From Alcanivorax sp. (lineage in GTDB: Bacteria > Pseudomonadota > Gammaproteobacteria > Pseudomonadales > Alcanivoracaceae), in the NCBI GenBank assembly GCA_007135015.1, contig SLJS01000079.1, forward strand, positions 1 to 5,261: 5,261 bases of DNA. Reading direction: 5' to 3'. This document shows, in pieces, positions 1 to 5,261 of the stretch. The notes under the pieces are model-generated. The model saw only the letters and a list, made by a program, of their open reading frames with translations. It had not been told where the DNA came from and did no database searches. How positions within the stretch are numbered: the stretch's first letter is position 1; every line of letters starts with the position of its first letter. The position numbers were made by a program, and so were the translations under genes.

Positions 1-423
1 CATTATCAGGAAGTGATGCTGTACACCGGACTGCTCCTGGAGGGCCTGGGTGTGCTGGTCATCCTGTTGGGCGCCGTTTACTCCAGCTGGCGGTTTTTCG
101 CCAATACCCAGCCCGGTGGAGAGCGGACCTATCGCTTTTACAGACAGGACCTGGGCCGGGCGATCCTGCTGGGCCTCGAGTTTCTGATTGCCGGCGATAT
201 TATCCGCACCGTGGCCGTGGATCTTACCCTGGAAAGCGTGGCGATTCTTGGTGGAATCGTACTGATCCGGACCTTCCTGAGTCTGGCGCTGCATGTGGAG
301 GTCGACGGTTGCTGGCCCTGGCAGCTCAAGCGGGAAAGTCACAGTTTCGCGGCCCAGGCCGGGAAAGAGCAGGCACGGGAACTGGCTGCACGAACCGAAA
401 GCAGGAGAGAAGGTCATGAATGA
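1..423 (+). CDS. DUF1622 family small membrane protein (5' end probably outside window)
   Basis: The protein has three hydrophobic segments. Counting from the ATG at 16, they fall near residues 3-26 (YTGLLLEGLGVLVILLGAVY), 48-67 (AILLGLEFLIAGDIIRTVAV) and 73-92 (VAILGGIVLIRTFLSLAL). The LEFLIAGDIIRT and IRTFLSLALHVE stretches are typical of the DUF1622 family, whose function is unknown. The C-terminal tail is hydrophilic and charged, so it is probably cytoplasmic. The frame is open to base 1 (HYQE precedes the possible GTG at 13 and ATG at 16). The AGGA at 8-11 is too close to the ATG to be a good ribosome site. Family members also usually have about ten more residues before the first helix, so the true start is probably just upstream of the window. 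The stop overlaps the next gene's start by 8 bases, indicating co-transcription and translational coupling. The family call is firm; no biochemical role can be assigned. Confidence 0.8.
   Translation, partial: HYQEVMLYTGLLLEGLGVLVILLGAVYSSWRFFANTQPGGERTYRFYRQDLGRAILLGLEFLIAGDIIRTVAVDLTLESVAILGGIVLIRTFLSLALHVEVDGCWPWQLKRESHSFAAQAGKEQARELAARTESRREGHE
403..413 (+). promoter_or_regulatory. Ribosome binding site deciding the start of the 416-1024 gene
   Basis: The purine-rich AGGAGAGAAGG lies inside the end of the DUF1622 gene. Its AGGAG core is 8 bases before the ATG at 416. The reading frame of the downstream gene is open well upstream of this point, so this site is what fixes the start at 416 rather than at an earlier codon. 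Confidence 0.75.
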
Positions 424-1024
424 TGAAGGTGCCCGCTTTGAGTTCCGAGCCTTTGCACGCGACCTTGGCATCACCGAGGCGCGCATGCGCGAGCGCTCGC
501 CGGAGGTGCGTATCAAGGAAAGCGCGGAAGTGTACCTGCTGAGCGCTTCCCTGGAACGCCACAACCTCAAGGTCCGTGGCGATGCCCTGGATATCAAGGA
601 GCTACTCGCGGAACAGGACGGGCTTGAGCAGTGGACGCCGACCCTGAAAGAGTCTTTCCCCCTGGATCGCGAGCTGTTGAAGGAGCGGGTCGCGCCCCTG
701 CTGGAGCTGGATACCTCCCTGTTTTCCAGGGAGCAGTACAGCGCCGAAGCGCTTGTGGAGGAGCTGATCCGCCCTCAACCGGGCCTGGTCCCCGCGGTGG
801 TATTCAAGACCCGCTTCGGTTTCCTGATCGACGAATGCGCCTGCGAGATCGCCGATGTCCGGGTCAACGGCGCATACATCCGCACTGCCTGTGTTGAGTC
901 CACTGACCCGGACGCCGTGCAGCGCCTTGTTCGTGAACTGCACCTGGATCCCTGGCCCAATACCAGTTACCTGTTGGCCTTGCAGCAGATTACCGGCCTG
1001 GTGCCGGTAGCACTTCCGTTCTGA
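416..1024 (+). CDS. Conserved hypothetical protein, possible CYTH-superfamily (triphosphate-tunnel-like) domain
   Basis: This is a 202-aa soluble protein with no signal peptide or membrane segment. I do not recognise a named gene. The order of motifs resembles CYTH / triphosphate tunnel enzymes. An N-terminal strand FEFRAFARDL (8-17) is followed by the charged strand EVRIKESAEVYLLS (30-43), LKVRGDALDIKEL (51-63) with GLEQW (69-73), VVFKTRFGF (128-136), and a late acidic strand CACEIADVRVNG (141-152) ending in RTACVES (156-162). CYTH enzymes bind triphosphates or polyphosphate through alternating Lys/Arg and Glu strands of a beta barrel. The alternating charges here fit, but a canonical ExExK at the extreme N-terminus is not clear, so activity is not asserted. 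The start at 416 is chosen from its ribosome site. It overlaps the DUF1622 gene by 8 bases, so the two are probably made together. No intrinsic terminator follows on this strand; REP hairpins lie just downstream. Confidence 0.7.
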   Translation: MNDEGARFEFRAFARDLGITEARMRERSPEVRIKESAEVYLLSASLERHNLKVRGDALDIKELLAEQDGLEQWTPTLKESFPLDRELLKERVAPLLELDTSLFSREQYSAEALVEELIRPQPGLVPAVVFKTRFGFLIDECACEIADVRVNGAYIRTACVESTDPDAVQRLVRELHLDPWPNTSYLLALQQITGLVPVALPF

Positions 1025-1076
1025 CTGTTTCTCCAAATACCCGGTGCTTCGTCTGGTCAGGGTGTTGCCTGCCGCC

Positions 1077-1108
1077 GTAGCCCGCGTGAAGCGAAGCGTA
1101 ACCCGGGG
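1077..1108 (+). repeat. REP sequence, copy 1 (GTAG-type)
   Basis: The unit starts GTAGCCCG, continues TGAAGCGAAGCGTAA and ends CCCGGGG. The outer arms (CCCGCGT at 1081-1087 against ACCCGGG at 1101-1107) pair with one mismatch around a small GC-GAA-GC core. It shares the skeleton GTAGCCCG..TGAAG...GC.GTAA.CCGGGG with copy 2, although the core differs. Confidence 0.65.
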
Positions 1109-1121
1109 CCGCGAAGCGGCC
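1107..1121. repeat. Hairpin GGCCGC-GAA-GCGGCC inside the REP pair
   Basis: This is a perfect 6-base stem (1107-1112 with 1116-1121) closed by a GAA triloop, directly abutting REP copy 1. No T-run follows on either strand, so it is not a conventional intrinsic terminator. It may form part of the REPIN folded structure. Confidence 0.55.
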
Positions 1122-1183
1122 AGGGCTTGTTGGCACCCCGGACAGGGAGAACCGCGGGATGGGCGTTGTAGTCGTTGTGGAAG

Positions 1184-1220
1184 CCCCCGGATTACGGCTT
1201 TCAGCCTTCATCCGGGCTAC
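1184..1220 (-). repeat. REP sequence, copy 2 (GTAG-type, inverted)
   Basis: Read on the - strand from 1220, this begins GTAGCCCGGATGAAG and ends GTAATCCGGGGG. It has a perfect outer stem (CCCGGAT at 1186-1192 with ATCCGGG at 1210-1216) and a perfect inner stem (GGCT at 1196-1199 with AGCC at 1203-1206, closed by a 3-base loop). The two stems are separated by an asymmetric bulge, as is usual in REPs. It is the better-folded of the two copies. Confidence 0.7.
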
Positions 1221-1225
1221 TGCGA

Positions 1226-1285
1226 ACATCCAGGGTGCGAATTGCATGGCATTTGGTCCAAAATCCGGTGATTTTGGTTGGATGT
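1226..1285. repeat. Nested inverted repeats in the intergenic region
   Basis: The inner arms CCAAAATC (1258-1265) and GATTTTGG (1270-1277) pair perfectly over 8 bases with a 4-base CGGT loop. The outer arms ACATCC (1226-1231) and GGATGT (1280-1285) enclose them. No run of T follows on either strand, so this is not a clear terminator. It could be a decayed small element, a weak 3' end for the + strand operon, or chance. Confidence 0.4.
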
Positions 1286-1309
1286 CTTCTCAGTTCTGGG
1301 CATAAACGG

Positions 1310-1336
1310 AAAAAAGGCCCGCCGTGAAGGCGGGCC
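1310..1336 (-). terminator. Intrinsic terminator of the porin transcript
   Basis: On the - strand, a perfect 8-base GC-rich stem (GGCCCGCC, loop TTCAC, GGCGGGCC) occupies 1336-1316 and is followed at once by six T residues (1315-1310). It begins 39 bases past the porin stop codon. On the + strand the hairpin is followed by GAAAGAAC, so it should terminate only the leftward transcript. Confidence 0.9.
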
Positions 1337-1375
1337 GAAAGAACTGCAGGTTGCGTTCGAAATGCCAGGGCATAA

Positions 1376-2839
1376 CTACCAGTCATACTGGACCCGTAGC
1401 GCATAAACCGGGCTGCTCCATTCCTTGTGTCCGTCGCCGAAGCCGTCCTCACCCCTTTCCGCATCCACATACATGGCGTTGAGCTTGAATACGATCCGGT
1501 CCTCGGGATACCAGTTCAGCCCCAGGGTGGAGTGCTTCAGTTTCTGGCGGTCTTCCCGGTTGTGGTGTTCCGTGGAGTCCGCTACCGCATACCGGGCCAG
1601 CACCTTCCAGGCACCTGGCCCACCGGCACTCAGGGGGTTGTGGACATTGATATGGCCGAAGTCGCCGCTGAAAGCGCGATAGTTTCGGCTTTCGCCAGTC
1701 AGGAAGTAGCTTGCCTGGGTGTACCAGCCATCAGAAACCATCCGGGTTACGTCAGTTCCTGGATTGCCAGCGAAATCCTCGGAATCCTCGTCACGGATAA
1801 GATCCATCCGGATATATTCACCCTGCATGGAGAAGGAGCCGATGCCGAAAGCGGCCTCCAGTGCCCAGGACGTGTAATAGTCCACATCTTCCATGTCATT
1901 TTCGCCGATCATCCTGCCGTCCACGGCGCGGGTGCCCAGCCGGGTACGCTTGCGTACCGACTCGTACTCCTTGGCGTCACCGCCACTGCGGTCCCATTCA
2001 TAGGCGTTTCTGCGGTACTGATAGGAGGCCCCCAGGTGAGTGAAGATATCGCGGTTGGTATCCATGTAGGGCGCAAAGGAACTGCGGCCCGCGACGGACC
2101 AGCCCTCGGTTACATCGCGATTGCGGGCTACACCATCGCCCCCGAAGACGCCCAGGGCATAGTAGTAGTTGGGCACCAGGCTTTCCCACATTACGCCCAT
2201 GGCGCGGCTGGGATTGGGTCGATAGGCATCCACCGGAGCGGCACGCTCGATAAACGAAATGCGCCGGGAGCTGGTGTGGCTTTCCAGGCTCCATGGCTCC
2301 TTGAAGTAACCGGTGGCAAGGCGGCCGTTATCGAAAAGATAGGCGAGGTAGGCATTGGCGAAGCGGACCTCATCATCACGAAAGTCCACTTCCACCTGCC
2401 ATTCCCAGTTGTCATACATCAGCCCCAGCATGCCCATTCGGGCCCGGCGGATGATGGTTCCGTAACGGGCCAGGTCGCCATCATCGGCATCCTCGTCATC
2501 GGTGGTCTCGAACGGGTCATCCACATAGGCATAGTCAAGCATCAGCCTGCCGCGGAAAGCGAACCTGTGTTTTCCGTCCTCGGTTTCCCAGGCGGGGCGA
2601 CCCACACGGGTTCTGACCCGCTCATCAACAACCGGCGTCGTCGGGTCATAGTCCAGGCCGGGATGGCGCTCGATGACTTCCGGTTGCTCCCGGATCTGAT
2701 CCACGTCCTCCTGAGTCAGCACGCCCCGTTCGAGGAGCTTGTCGACCAGCCGGTCACTTTCCTCCGCGAGCGCCTGCCCTCCGGCAAGCAGTCCGGCGGG
2801 AGCCAGCAACATTGCGGCCAGGATGCTTTTTCTCTTCAT
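1376..2839 (-). CDS. OprP/OprO-family (phosphate-selective porin family) outer-membrane porin
   Basis: This is a 487-aa outer-membrane beta-barrel channel. Residues 1-25 are a signal peptide (MKRK, then a hydrophobic core, then QALA before EE), with the cut expected after Ala25. Residues 27-52 form a short helix (LVDKLLERGVLTQEDVDQI) of the kind many porins of this family carry ahead of the barrel. The strongest signature is GYFKEPWSLESHTSS...FIERA (177-200), characteristic of OprP/OprO-like porins. Alternating amphipathic strands follow, and the chain ends YALRVQYDW; a final aromatic residue is the outer-membrane insertion signal. A strongly acidic stretch occurs at 107-122. The start has a good ribosome site, GGAG at 2850-2847, 7 bases from the ATG. 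The gene lies downstream of tctA on the same strand and ends at a strong terminator. The family name implies phosphate, but members differ in substrate. The Tct neighbours suggest a carboxylate instead, which is inference. Confidence 0.88.
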   Translation of the reverse strand: MKRKSILAAMLLAPAGLLAGGQALAEESDRLVDKLLERGVLTQEDVDQIREQPEVIERHPGLDYDPTTPVVDERVRTRVGRPAWETEDGKHRFAFRGRLMLDYAYVDDPFETTDDEDADDGDLARYGTIIRRARMGMLGLMYDNWEWQVEVDFRDDEVRFANAYLAYLFDNGRLATGYFKEPWSLESHTSSRRISFIERAAPVDAYRPNPSRAMGVMWESLVPNYYYALGVFGGDGVARNRDVTEGWSVAGRSSFAPYMDTNRDIFTHLGASYQYRRNAYEWDRSGGDAKEYESVRKRTRLGTRAVDGRMIGENDMEDVDYYTSWALEAAFGIGSFSMQGEYIRMDLIRDEDSEDFAGNPGTDVTRMVSDGWYTQASYFLTGESRNYRAFSGDFGHINVHNPLSAGGPGAWKVLARYAVADSTEHHNREDRQKLKHSTLGLNWYPEDRIVFKLNAMYVDAERGEDGFGDGHKEWSSPVYALRVQYDW

Positions 2840-2932
2840 GTGGTATCTCCAATCCCCTGTGGATGTTTGTCAATCGAGACGGGTTTGCCCTTTCCAGTAA
2901 CACCACCGTCGTCGGATCACGTCATGCACCGC

Positions 2933-2946
2933 CTGATCCATATCAA
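2933..2946 (-). promoter_or_regulatory. Candidate FNR/CRP-family binding site, porin-proximal
   Basis: On the - strand this reads TTGAT-ATGG-ATCAG, matching 9 of 10 positions of the FNR/ANR consensus TTGAT-N4-ATCAA. Its centre lies about 100 bases upstream of the porin ATG, in the 225-base gap after tctA. No convincing -10 element is visible at the spacing expected of an activator site, so the promoter itself is not located. Confidence 0.4.
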
Positions 2947-2982
2947 GCTCCGGCGGTTGAGCTTCTGAAAGAGGCCCGAAAA

Positions 2983-2996
2983 TTGACTGCGATCAA
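2983..2996 (-). promoter_or_regulatory. Candidate FNR/CRP-family binding site, distal
   Basis: On the - strand this reads TTGAT-CGCA-GTCAA, again 9 of 10 against TTGAT-N4-ATCAA, and the dyad extends one further base pair on each side (A...T). Its centre is 50 bases from that of the proximal site. Two near-consensus dyads in one 225-base gap make regulated transcription of the porin plausible. Confidence 0.4.
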
Positions 2997-3064
2997 TGTT
3001 TGGTAACGCAGGGTACCGACCAGGGCGCGGATGGATTCCGCATAAGGGGAGCTAAAAGCGGGAA

Positions 3065-4552
3065 TCAGACTTCCTGGGCGTCGCTTCTCAGTCTGCGCCG
3101 GTTCTGCACCAGCGGGACGATGAATGAAAGCACGGCCAGGGTGAGCATTACGGCACTCAGCGGGCGCGTAAAGAACACCGAGCCGCCGTCCATGATGATG
3201 GCGCGGCGGAAATTGTCCTCGGCGATCGAGCCCAGCACGATGCCCAGGATGATCGGTGCCAGCGGATAGCCATAGCGGCGCAACAGCCATCCGAGCACAC
3301 CGAAGCCCAGGCAACAGAACACATCAAACATGGAGTTGCGTACGGCAAAGGAGCCGATCACCGACATCATGGTGATAAAGACGAAAAGGAACTCCTTGGG
3401 AATGCTGGTAACCTGAATCCACAGTCGGCTCCCGGCCAGCCCCACCACCAGCAGCACGACATTGGCCAGCAGCATGGCACCGAAGATGCCATAGATAATG
3501 TCCGGGTCGGAAAGAAAGAGCTGCGGGCCCGGTGTAAGGTCATGAATCATCATGGCGCCAATCAGTACGGCGGTGGTGGCGCTGCCGGGGATGCCCAGGG
3601 TCAGCAGGGGTACCATGGCCCCGCCCACGGAGCCGGAGTTAGCGCCCTCGGCGGCGCATACGCCCTCGTCACAGCCCTTGCCATATTCGTCCTTGCGTTT
3701 GCTCAGGCGCTTGGAGAAATCGTAGCTGATGAACGAGGCGATGGTGGCCCCCGCGCCGGGGAATATGCCGATCAGGGTGCCGATCAGCGCCGAGCGCAGG
3801 GCCACGTACTTCAGCCGCCAGTAGTCGGCAAGGCGTGGCCACTTGTCCGCCAGGCCGCTCAGGCGCGCGGCGCGGAAGTCCTTCTTCTCGATGCCGGTAA
3901 AGACCTCGCTCAGGGCAAACAGCCCGATCAGCGCGGGAATGAGCATGAAGCCGTCGGACAGGGCGGTGATATTGAACGTGAAACGCTCGGCGCCGGAAAT
4001 CGGATCCGTACCCACGGTATTGATCAGCAATCCCAGCAGGGCGGCGACGAAGGCCTTCAGCCAGTTGCGCCCGCCCAGCGAGGCGATGGTGGCTAGCCCG
4101 AATAGCGCAATGGCGAAGTATTCCGCCGGGTGAAAGCGTACCGCCAGGGCGGCCAGCGGAATGGAGAACAGGATCAGGATCACGGTGCCCACCATGCCGG
4201 CGGAAGCGGAAGTGACGATGGAGACACCCAGCGCCGTGGCCGGACGGCCCTGCTGGGTCAACGGATAGCCGTCCAGTCCCGTGGCCACGGCGGAGGCGGT
4301 GCCGGGGGCATTGATGGTGATGGCGGTAATGGAACCGCCGTAGCTGGCGCCAATATAGATACCCACCAGCAGCATCAGCGCCAGCAGCGGGGACATGCCA
4401 TAGGTGAACGGCACCAGCAGGGAAACCCCCATGGAGGGAGAGAGCCCGGGCATGGCGCCGACGATGATGCCCAGGACTATGCCCACGAAAACGGCAACAA
4501 AGGGCGCCAGCCCTATTGCCGCCGAAATGCCGCCCAGTACCGAGTCCACCAT
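3065..4552 (-). CDS. tctA: Tripartite tricarboxylate transporter, large membrane subunit TctA
   Basis: This 495-aa, highly hydrophobic inner-membrane protein is close to the usual TctA length of about 500. TctA is the large permease subunit of TTT transporters, which use an ion gradient to import carboxylates delivered by a periplasmic binding protein. The internal duplication of the family is visible. GIVLGIIVGAMPGL (24-37) with YGGSITAITINAPGT (71-85) is echoed by GTLIGIFPGAG (258-268), EGVCAAEGANS (296-306) and GGAMVPLLTLGIPGS (310-324). The C-terminal part has GYPLAPIILGIVLG (428-441) and then a charged tail (QNRRRLRSDAQEV). The ATG at 4552 starts 20 bases after the tctB stop, with GGGGAG at 4569-4564 as a ribosome site at a slightly long spacing. 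It is in one operon with the TctC/TctB gene. No terminator is evident after its stop. The substrate (citrate, other di- or tricarboxylates, aromatic acids) cannot be told from sequence. Confidence 0.95.
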   Translation of the reverse strand: MVDSVLGGISAAIGLAPFVAVFVGIVLGIIVGAMPGLSPSMGVSLLVPFTYGMSPLLALMLLVGIYIGASYGGSITAITINAPGTASAVATGLDGYPLTQQGRPATALGVSIVTSASAGMVGTVILILFSIPLAALAVRFHPAEYFAIALFGLATIASLGGRNWLKAFVAALLGLLINTVGTDPISGAERFTFNITALSDGFMLIPALIGLFALSEVFTGIEKKDFRAARLSGLADKWPRLADYWRLKYVALRSALIGTLIGIFPGAGATIASFISYDFSKRLSKRKDEYGKGCDEGVCAAEGANSGSVGGAMVPLLTLGIPGSATTAVLIGAMMIHDLTPGPQLFLSDPDIIYGIFGAMLLANVVLLVVGLAGSRLWIQVTSIPKEFLFVFITMMSVIGSFAVRNSMFDVFCCLGFGVLGWLLRRYGYPLAPIILGIVLGSIAEDNFRRAIIMDGGSVFFTRPLSAVMLTLAVLSFIVPLVQNRRRLRSDAQEV

Positions 4553-4572
4553 GAGCTTCTATGCTCCCCGTG

Positions 4573-5261
4573 CTAGCGAAACAGGCGTGCCGTGGGCAGA
4601 TCCACATGCAGCATGCCGCGAAAGACCACTTCGGAAAATACCAGCCAGCCGGCGGTCAGTGCCGCAATCACCAGCAGGCGCCGGTATCCCAGCATCCACA
4701 TGGCCGCGGGCATGTAGAGCAGCGAGCCCAGCAGATAGCCCACCTGGGGCACCGCCACGATATAGGCGAGCATGATCCCCACGAATCCGAAAAGTCCCAG
4801 CGGACTGTGGCGCACGGTGGTGCTGTCGCCACGCACCAGCAGACGCCAGATCAGATAGAGGGCAATGGGCACCATGGCCAGCGCCCAGAGCCGTGGGACA
4901 CCCCGCGCGCTGATGGGGTCCAGGTCGCTGGGAGGTGGCAGCGGGGCGGACATCACGTAGAAGAGCGCCGACAGCGAGAGCAGCCCGGACAGCACCATCA
5001 TCTCCGTGGTCACGGGACGAAAGCGCGAGCGCAGCAGGACGACCGCCAGTAGAGTGTTCAGTGTCAGCAGTGCGGCAATCAGCCCGTATACGCCGGGGGG
5101 ATCACCGAGACGCTCCAGCAGGCTGCGTTCCCGTTCCTCGTCATCAATGAGCCCGATTTCCCGGAGGTACTGATTGAACTCCTCGCGGTCCCTTCTGACG
5201 ATGTCATTGAACTCGTCCGTACCCCGGTAGGTGAGGTTGACGCCTTCACCTTCCCAGGCTC
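4573..5261 (-). CDS. tctB: Partial TctC-like / TctB fusion protein (start outside window)
   Basis: The C-terminal 146 residues (from 5013) are TctB, the small membrane subunit of TTT transporters. They comprise a hydrophobic helix (MMVLSGLLSLSALFYVMSA), the family's loop leading to ARGVPRLWALAM, a long two-helix hydrophobic region (LGLFGFVGIM through AAMWMLGYR), and a last helix ending FRGMLHVDLP. Upstream the same frame stays open for 82 more codons to the window edge, with no stop and no ATG, GTG or TTG. Visible residues 1-39 (AWEGEGVNLTYRGTDEFNDI, then VRRDREEFNQYLREIGLID) look like the C-terminal end of a TctC/Bug periplasmic binding protein. A charged linker (40-53) and a hydrophobic helix (57-76, VYGLIAALLTLNTLLAVVLL) followed by RSRFR then join it to TctB. 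The GTG at 5013 lacks a ribosome site, which argues against a separate tctB start. The TctB call is firm; the TctC call rests on a short tail. A sequencing indel or frameshift is the main alternative to fusion. Confidence 0.82.
   Translation of the reverse strand, partial: AWEGEGVNLTYRGTDEFNDIVRRDREEFNQYLREIGLIDDEERERSLLERLGDPPGVYGLIAALLTLNTLLAVVLLRSRFRPVTTEMMVLSGLLSLSALFYVMSAPLPPPSDLDPISARGVPRLWALAMVPIALYLIWRLLVRGDSTTVRHSPLGLFGFVGIMLAYIVAVPQVGYLLGSLLYMPAAMWMLGYRRLLVIAALTAGWLVFSEVVFRGMLHVDLPTARLFR

Larger units (their letters stand above)
1077..1220. repeat. REPIN/BIME-like unit: two GTAG-type REPs in inverted orientation
   Basis: Two related palindromic units point toward each other across a spacer of about 75 bases, between the 3' ends of two convergent genes. 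Both begin with GTAG next to an imperfect palindrome, the hallmark of REP sequences mobilised by RAYT (TnpA-REP) transposases. The paired, inverted arrangement and the 144-base total fit a REPIN/BIME. No RAYT gene lies in the window, so the unit would have been mobilised in trans. Whether it is repeated elsewhere in the genome cannot be seen here. Together with the flanking inverted repeat and terminator it accounts for most of the 351-base non-coding stretch at 1025-1375; I see nothing in 1025-1076. Confidence 0.65.

Noticed and set aside
991..1009. A perfect 7-base inverted repeat, TACCGGC-N5-GCCGGTA, near the end of the 416-1024 gene, as a terminator.
   Set aside because: It lies inside the coding region and is not followed by a T-run, so chance or a minor mRNA hairpin is more likely.
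1044..1271. A 75-codon + strand frame whose translation has several Cys and His residues suggestive of a zinc ribbon.
   Set aside because: It is built mostly from the REP units and their spacer. The Cys/His pattern falls at and just beyond the inverted repeat, there is no ribosome site, and nothing supports translation.
2845..2873. TTGACA on the - strand (2873-2868) as a -35 element for the porin.
   Set aside because: The matching -10 position would fall on the porin ribosome binding site, and there is no TATAAT-like hexamer there.
1427..2968. A 513-codon open frame on the + strand, longer than the porin it opposes.
   Set aside because: It lies almost entirely antisense to a porin with a signal peptide, family signature and C-terminal Trp. 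It starts at GTG with no ribosome site, and its translation shows no recognisable domain. Long antisense frames are common in GC-rich genes.
3027..3041. A GCGGA-N5-TCCGC hairpin just after tctA as a transcription terminator.
   Set aside because: The stem is only 5 bases and no T-run follows on the - strand.
4573..5013. A stand-alone tctB beginning at the GTG at 5013 or at the ATGs at 5001 and 4998.
   Set aside because: No Shine-Dalgarno sequence lies at a workable distance before any of these codons. The upstream frame is open and encodes a TctC-like tail plus a membrane helix, so the longer fused frame is preferred.
3542..5052. Several open frames on the + strand opposite tctA and tctB (3542-4096, 4130-4576, 4561-5052).
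   Set aside because: Their translations are low-complexity, rich in Gly/Gln/His/Arg, as expected for the complement of GC-rich membrane-protein codons. The - strand genes are secure.

Overview
The window is about 60% GC, uses Gram-negative architecture (an outer-membrane porin with a signal peptide and C-terminal aromatic residue, TctCBA-type transport) and carries GTAG-type REP elements. Together these suggest a gammaproteobacterium. The acid-rich porin hints at a marine, halophilic or haloalkaliphilic lineage, but that is only an inference; no taxon-specific marker is present.

Layout. Positions 1-1024 (+ strand) hold a translationally coupled pair: the end of a small DUF1622 membrane protein, then a 202-aa soluble protein that looks like a CYTH-superfamily relative. 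Positions 1025-1375 are non-coding and lie between convergent genes. They contain two inverted GTAG-type REP sequences (a REPIN-like unit), a nested AT-rich inverted repeat, and a strong intrinsic terminator serving the leftward transcript. Positions 1376-5261 are all on the - strand and read right to left: a partial gene joining the C-terminal end of a TctC-type solute-binding protein to TctB, then tctA, then a 225-base gap, then an OprP/OprO-family porin.

How the genes fit together. The - strand block looks like a complete uptake route for an organic (probably carboxylate) anion. The porin would admit it across the outer membrane, the TctC part would capture it in the periplasm, and TctB plus TctA would move it across the inner membrane. 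The porin could be co-transcribed from tctA, since no terminator is evident after tctA. It could also have its own promoter, because the gap holds two FNR/CRP-type dyads whose centres are 50 bases apart.

The most notable observation is that no stop codon separates the TctC-like tail from TctB. The frame is open from the window edge to the tctB stop, and the joint contains an extra hydrophobic helix that would solve the topology problem of linking a periplasmic protein to TctB. This looks like a membrane-tethered binding protein fused to the small transporter subunit.
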